From assembly GCA_964504445.1 (NCBI GenBank), contig CAZDEO010000007.1:1-64000 (forward strand): a stretch of DNA of 64,000 bases, read 5' to 3'. Shown in pieces: positions 61,062 to 64,000 of this stretch (positions are counted from its first letter, which is position 1; each line of letters opens with the position of its first letter). The notes beneath the pieces are model-generated. The model was not told the origin of the DNA. It searched no databases and saw only the letters and a program-made list of their open reading frames with translations. The position numbers and the translations under genes are program-made. The DNA is from JACSRF01 sp964504445 (GTDB lineage Bacteria; Chloroflexota; Anaerolineae; Promineifilales; Promineifilaceae).

Positions 61062-61112
61062 TGCGTAAAACGTGAAGGACAATGGCGTTATGTCACGTGT
61101 CACGCATCAGGC
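61056..61112. repeat. Inverted repeat (GTGATGCGT/ACGCATCA) of the heptamer family
   Basis: GCGTGATGCGTAAAACGTGA pairs with the segment ending ACGCATCAGGC at about 17 of 20 positions. It lies between the SARP and membrane STAND genes and may attenuate readthrough. It resembles the repeat at 22749-22793. Confidence 0.65.
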
Positions 61113-61133
61113 TCACCACAACGACAAACAACA

Positions 61134-63884
61134 GTGAAATCTGATAACATCACCTCCCGCCGCTTCACCGACACCCCTCCCCTCAGCCGCAGCATGATTA
61201 TTGGCAGCCTTCAGCTTCTGTTCTGGCTCTTTTTTCACCCATCAGCCTGGCGCAATCACCTGCACACCTTGGCTCCCGACCTGCGCCCCAACTTTTGCCT
61301 GGCTGAACTGCGCTGGCGACACGGACGGCGGTTTGCTTTCTGGCGCTTTTTGTTTATGAGTCAGCTAGCCTGGCCGCTGGTTGTGGGGGGAGCTGTGGCG
61401 TTGGGCCTACGGGGGTTCAATGCCGCCCCCCAGAACATCTTACTTGGGGTCATCATTGGCATGGCGGTGGGGATTGTGACCAGTTTCGCCGCCAGCTTCG
61501 CTGGCAGCCTCGTCGTGGGGCAAGCGATGGGCATGGCTGTGGGCATTGTCATTGGATTGGGGGGTGTGGTCACTTTTGGCAGTACCGGAAGCTTGTTGGC
61601 CGTTTCCCTCCAGCTCTCAGCCGACCTGGTGGCCAGCACCCTCATTGGCCTGGCTGGCGGGCTGGCGGGAGGGCTGGCTTTTGGCGTAGCCGCAGGGGCC
61701 AGCCAGACGGGGCGCAGCAGTGAGGTGGCTTACTCACTCCCACGGCAGGTCAGTGGCATTATTGTGGGTGTGCTCATTGGCAGCCTGGCCGGGCGGCTCA
61801 TCAGCCTGGTGAATGAGCGGTTAACCCTGGGCATGGTGATTGGCCTGCCCTTTGGCCTAGCGGTGCTGCTGCGCACGCGCCGCTGGGTGCTGAGCCTATT
61901 GGCAGGTTGGCTGGTGGGCGTGGCCGGCAGCCTGACCAACCTGGGGCCGGGCAACCTGACAACGAGTTTGCTGGATTTAACGGCCGTGTCCGCCCTGCTG
62001 GCTGCCCTCTTTACCCTCCCCTACGTTTTGGCGGAGCGCATGGCTGGCCCCTGGGCCGGGGCCATGGCCGGGGCGCTAGGCGCCAGCGGTGGCTTCTTCC
62101 TCTTTGTATACCCCAACCAGCCCTTTGGCCCGCTGCTCCTCTTTAGCTTCGTCGGTATTTTGCTGGGGCTAACCCTGGCCTGGTGGCGGCCCATCGTCAT
62201 GTACCCGCTGCTGGCCGGGTGGAACCTGCTCCTCTTTCGCCTGGACAGCCAGCGCCTGCCCCACGGCCAAGCCAGCCTGCTGCGCTGGCACTCCGCCTTT
62301 TGGGATGAGTTCCAGCGACTGCCCCTCACTGGCCTGGACAACCATCTGCTGCTGGTGCTGGCCCACGAACCAGCTACCGGACAGGCCGCCATTGACTATC
62401 TCAGTACCACCCGCCAGCGCTGGGCGGCCCAAGAGGCGCAAATTGAGTTGGATGCCCGCCTGCTGGCCGGCTGCCAGACGGTGCAGGCCATTGGCGCTAT
62501 TTCCCCCTCCATTGCCGCCGGAGAACTAGCCGGGCCAGCCAGCGCCCTGCTGCGCAGCTTCAGCCGCGTCAGCCAGGACGTGGACGCCGCGCTGCAGCAA
62601 GAAAGCGTCTTCAACCGCCGCCTTACCCTCAGCGCCGTGGAAGACCGGCTGAACGGCCTGCTGCGGGAGCTGACGCGCAGCAATGAACCCTACGTGGACC
62701 GCTTTCGCCCCATTGCCGCCGACTGGCGGCGCATTTTGGCTGAAGAGCTGCAGCGGCTGGCGGCTGAGGCAGAGCTGCGCCAGGAAATTGACAGCCCCTA
62801 CATCATTGGCGTGCCCCTAACAGAGGAGCAGGAGATTTTCATTGGGCGTACCGACATTAGCGCGCGCATTGAGCAGCTCTTGCTCGACCGTCGCCAGCCA
62901 CCCTTGCTGCTTTATGGGCAGCGCCGGGTGGGCAAAACTTCGCTGCTGAATAATCTGGGGCGGCTGCTGCCCAGCACCATTGTGCCCTTGTTTGTGGATT
63001 TGCAAGGGCCAGCTTCGCGGGCCAGCGACGTAACCGGTTTTTTGTACAACGTGGCGCGGGGCATGAGCCGCTCCGCAGAACGGCAGCGGGATTGGCGGCT
63101 GCCGCCCCTGGTGCGGGAAGATTTAGCGGCTGATCCCTTTACGCGCTTTGACGAGTGGCTGGATGACGTGGAGGAGGCGCTGGGTGACGGCCTGACGCTG
63201 CTGATGCTGGATGAGTTTGAGGTGTTGGCCAACGCTTTGAACCAGGGCAAGTTTGATGAGGAGGCGGTGCTGGGCATGTTCCGCCATCTCATCCAACACC
63301 GGCCACGGTTTAAGGTGCTGCTGTCGGGGTCGCACACGCTGAAGGAGTTTCAGCAGTGGGCCAGCTATTTGATTAATGTGCAGGTGATTCACATTGGCTA
63401 TTTGCGGGAGGAGGAGGCGCGGCAGTTAGTGACGCGCCCGGTGCGGGATTTTGCCCTGCGCTATGAGCCGCAGGCCACCCAGCGGGTGCTGGACCTGACG
63501 CGAGGGCATCCGTTTTTGGTACAGTTGTTGTGTGCGGAGGTGGTGGCGCTGAAGAATGAGCAGCCCCCGGCGCAGCGGCGGCTGGCCACGGAACTGGATG
63601 TGGAAACGGCCGTGGCCCCCACGCTACAGCACGGCAGCTTCTTTTTTGCCGACATCGAGAAAAATCAGGTGGACGCCGTAGGGTTGGAGGTGCTGCACCT
63701 GCTGGCCCGCCACCCGGAAGGAGAGGCAACCCCGCGCCAGGCGCTGGTGCAGCACATCCCCAGCCTGATGCGCTTGGAGGAGGCGCTGGTCGCGCTGCAG
63801 CACCGGGAATTGATTGAGTCGTTAAACGATGGCTACCGCTTCCAGGTGGAGTTGATCAGGCGGTGGTTTGAGGAACGGCCGTAG
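61134..63884 (+). CDS. Polytopic-membrane STAND ATPase
   Basis: A 916-residue protein. Residues about 75-380 contain ten or more Gly/Ala/Leu-rich membrane spans (e.g. IIGMAVGIVTSFAASFAGSL). A helical region follows (400-560). The C-terminal half is an AAA/STAND ATPase: SPYIIGVPLTEEQEIFIGR, Walker A YGQRRVGKTS near 594-603, Walker B LLMLDEFEVLANA, IHIGYLREEEARQLVTRPV and GHPFLVQLLC, ending in a winged-helix-like tail. The ATPase is closely like that of the 36422-41380 protein. The start is GTG 61134 or ATG 61194; neither has a ribosome site. The last codons CGG CCG TAG lie in an ACGGCCGT octamer. Confidence 0.8.
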   Translation: MKSDNITSRRFTDTPPLSRSMIIGSLQLLFWLFFHPSAWRNHLHTLAPDLRPNFCLAELRWRHGRRFAFWRFLFMSQLAWPLVVGGAVALGLRGFNAAPQNILLGVIIGMAVGIVTSFAASFAGSLVVGQAMGMAVGIVIGLGGVVTFGSTGSLLAVSLQLSADLVASTLIGLAGGLAGGLAFGVAAGASQTGRSSEVAYSLPRQVSGIIVGVLIGSLAGRLISLVNERLTLGMVIGLPFGLAVLLRTRRWVLSLLAGWLVGVAGSLTNLGPGNLTTSLLDLTAVSALLAALFTLPYVLAERMAGPWAGAMAGALGASGGFFLFVYPNQPFGPLLLFSFVGILLGLTLAWWRPIVMYPLLAGWNLLLFRLDSQRLPHGQASLLRWHSAFWDEFQRLPLTGLDNHLLLVLAHEPATGQAAIDYLSTTRQRWAAQEAQIELDARLLAGCQTVQAIGAISPSIAAGELAGPASALLRSFSRVSQDVDAALQQESVFNRRLTLSAVEDRLNGLLRELTRSNEPYVDRFRPIAADWRRILAEELQRLAAEAELRQEIDSPYIIGVPLTEEQEIFIGRTDISARIEQLLLDRRQPPLLLYGQRRVGKTSLLNNLGRLLPSTIVPLFVDLQGPASRASDVTGFLYNVARGMSRSAERQRDWRLPPLVREDLAADPFTRFDEWLDDVEEALGDGLTLLMLDEFEVLANALNQGKFDEEAVLGMFRHLIQHRPRFKVLLSGSHTLKEFQQWASYLINVQVIHIGYLREEEARQLVTRPVRDFALRYEPQATQRVLDLTRGHPFLVQLLCAEVVALKNEQPPAQRRLATELDVETAVAPTLQHGSFFFADIEKNQVDAVGLEVLHLLARHPEGEATPRQALVQHIPSLMRLEEALVALQHRELIESLNDGYRFQVELIRRWFEERP

Positions 63885-64000
63885 CCGTGCCTGTGGGTGT
63901 CAGGGCCGGGGTTGCGGAAGCCGTCGCTTCGGGGGTGGCCGAGGCTGGGGGAGACGAGGTGGGGGTGCCGGAAGGCGTTGGCGTTGGCGCGCGGCACGGC
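63856..64000 (-). CDS. Thr-Pro-rich protein, C-terminal fragment
   Basis: The minus strand reads RAPTPTPSGTPTSSPPASAT, then further TP repeats and TGTATAVPQTTA before a stop at 63856-63858. This is the composition of the Thr-Pro linkers seen in secreted proteins of this window, here at the very C-terminus. The gene starts outside the window. It overlaps the end of the converging STAND gene by 29 nt. Confidence 0.6.
   Translation of the reverse strand, partial: PCRAPTPTPSGTPTSSPPASATPEATASATPALTPTGTATAVPQTTA

Larger units (their letters stand above)
1..64000. repeat. Dispersed palindromic octamer ACGGCCGT (HIP1-like)
   Basis: By hand count there are about 90 copies, one per about 700 bp, both inside genes (as Thr-Ala-Val, Asn-Gly-Arg or Arg-Pro-Leu/Val, so in all three frames) and between genes. 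Examples begin near 983, 11731, 24642, 38564, 49096 and 63874. The hexamer CGGCCG without the flanking A and T is not enriched. Longest empty stretch: about 4.3-8.9 kb. Confidence 0.85.

Overview
The window reads as chromosomal DNA of a GC-rich, probably filament- or biofilm-forming member of the Chloroflexota (Anaerolineae-like). This is inferred from protein style, not from a marker gene: Thr-Pro-rich linkers in secreted proteins, TadE/TadG-type pseudopilins with very large C-terminal heads, InlB-type repeats, many STAND ATPases, SARP regulators and C-terminal -LPxhxR tails. No rRNA, tRNA, CRISPR array, integrase, transposase or phage gene was found.

Layout. 1-129: 5' end of a minus-strand lipoprotein gene. 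585-4429: FabH-type ketoacyl synthase, CcmC-like membrane protein, a glutaredoxin-fold protein that has lost its CxxC, an NnrU/ICMT-like membrane protein and a UspA protein. 4491-7730: complete TRAP transporter, QM converging on P across a strong two-way terminator. 8049-15464: mutS, a soluble TPR-GAF histidine kinase, a dual-specificity phosphatase and an orphan GltD-like flavoprotein. 15826-25142: GH3 glycosidase, esterase, MFS pump, MDR dehydrogenase, TPR protein and three unknowns. 25298-36398: transglycosylase, TGS-SAD-uridine kinase, sdhCDAB, Ycf45-like ATPase, tmk, zinc-ribbon protein and gmk. 36422-45194: a two-gene STAND-ATPase operon and a UvrD-type helicase. 45246-49188: secreted pentaheme cytochrome and an anchored glycoside hydrolase. 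49307-59217: a six-gene surface/pseudopilin operon. 59448-63884: SARP-STAND regulator, divergent from that operon, then a polytopic-membrane STAND ATPase. 63856-64000: 3' end of a Thr-Pro-rich protein.

Three signals run across the whole window. First, the palindrome ACGGCCGT occurs about 90 times by hand count (roughly 1-2 expected), in all reading frames and between genes, like HIP1 in cyanobacteria; it is absent over the TRAP cluster. Second, intergenic spaces hold families of 7-, 8- and 10-bp tandem repeats, often as inverted pairs, and two such arrays lie in frame inside mutS and the helicase gene. Third, two loci repeat one plan: a soluble DNA-binding STAND ATPase next to a membrane STAND ATPase (41404-42717 with 36422-41380; 59448-61061 with 61134-63884). 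The second pair abuts the pseudopilin operon. My best candidate for an undescribed system is this paired STAND module and its possible control of a pilus-like adhesin array.
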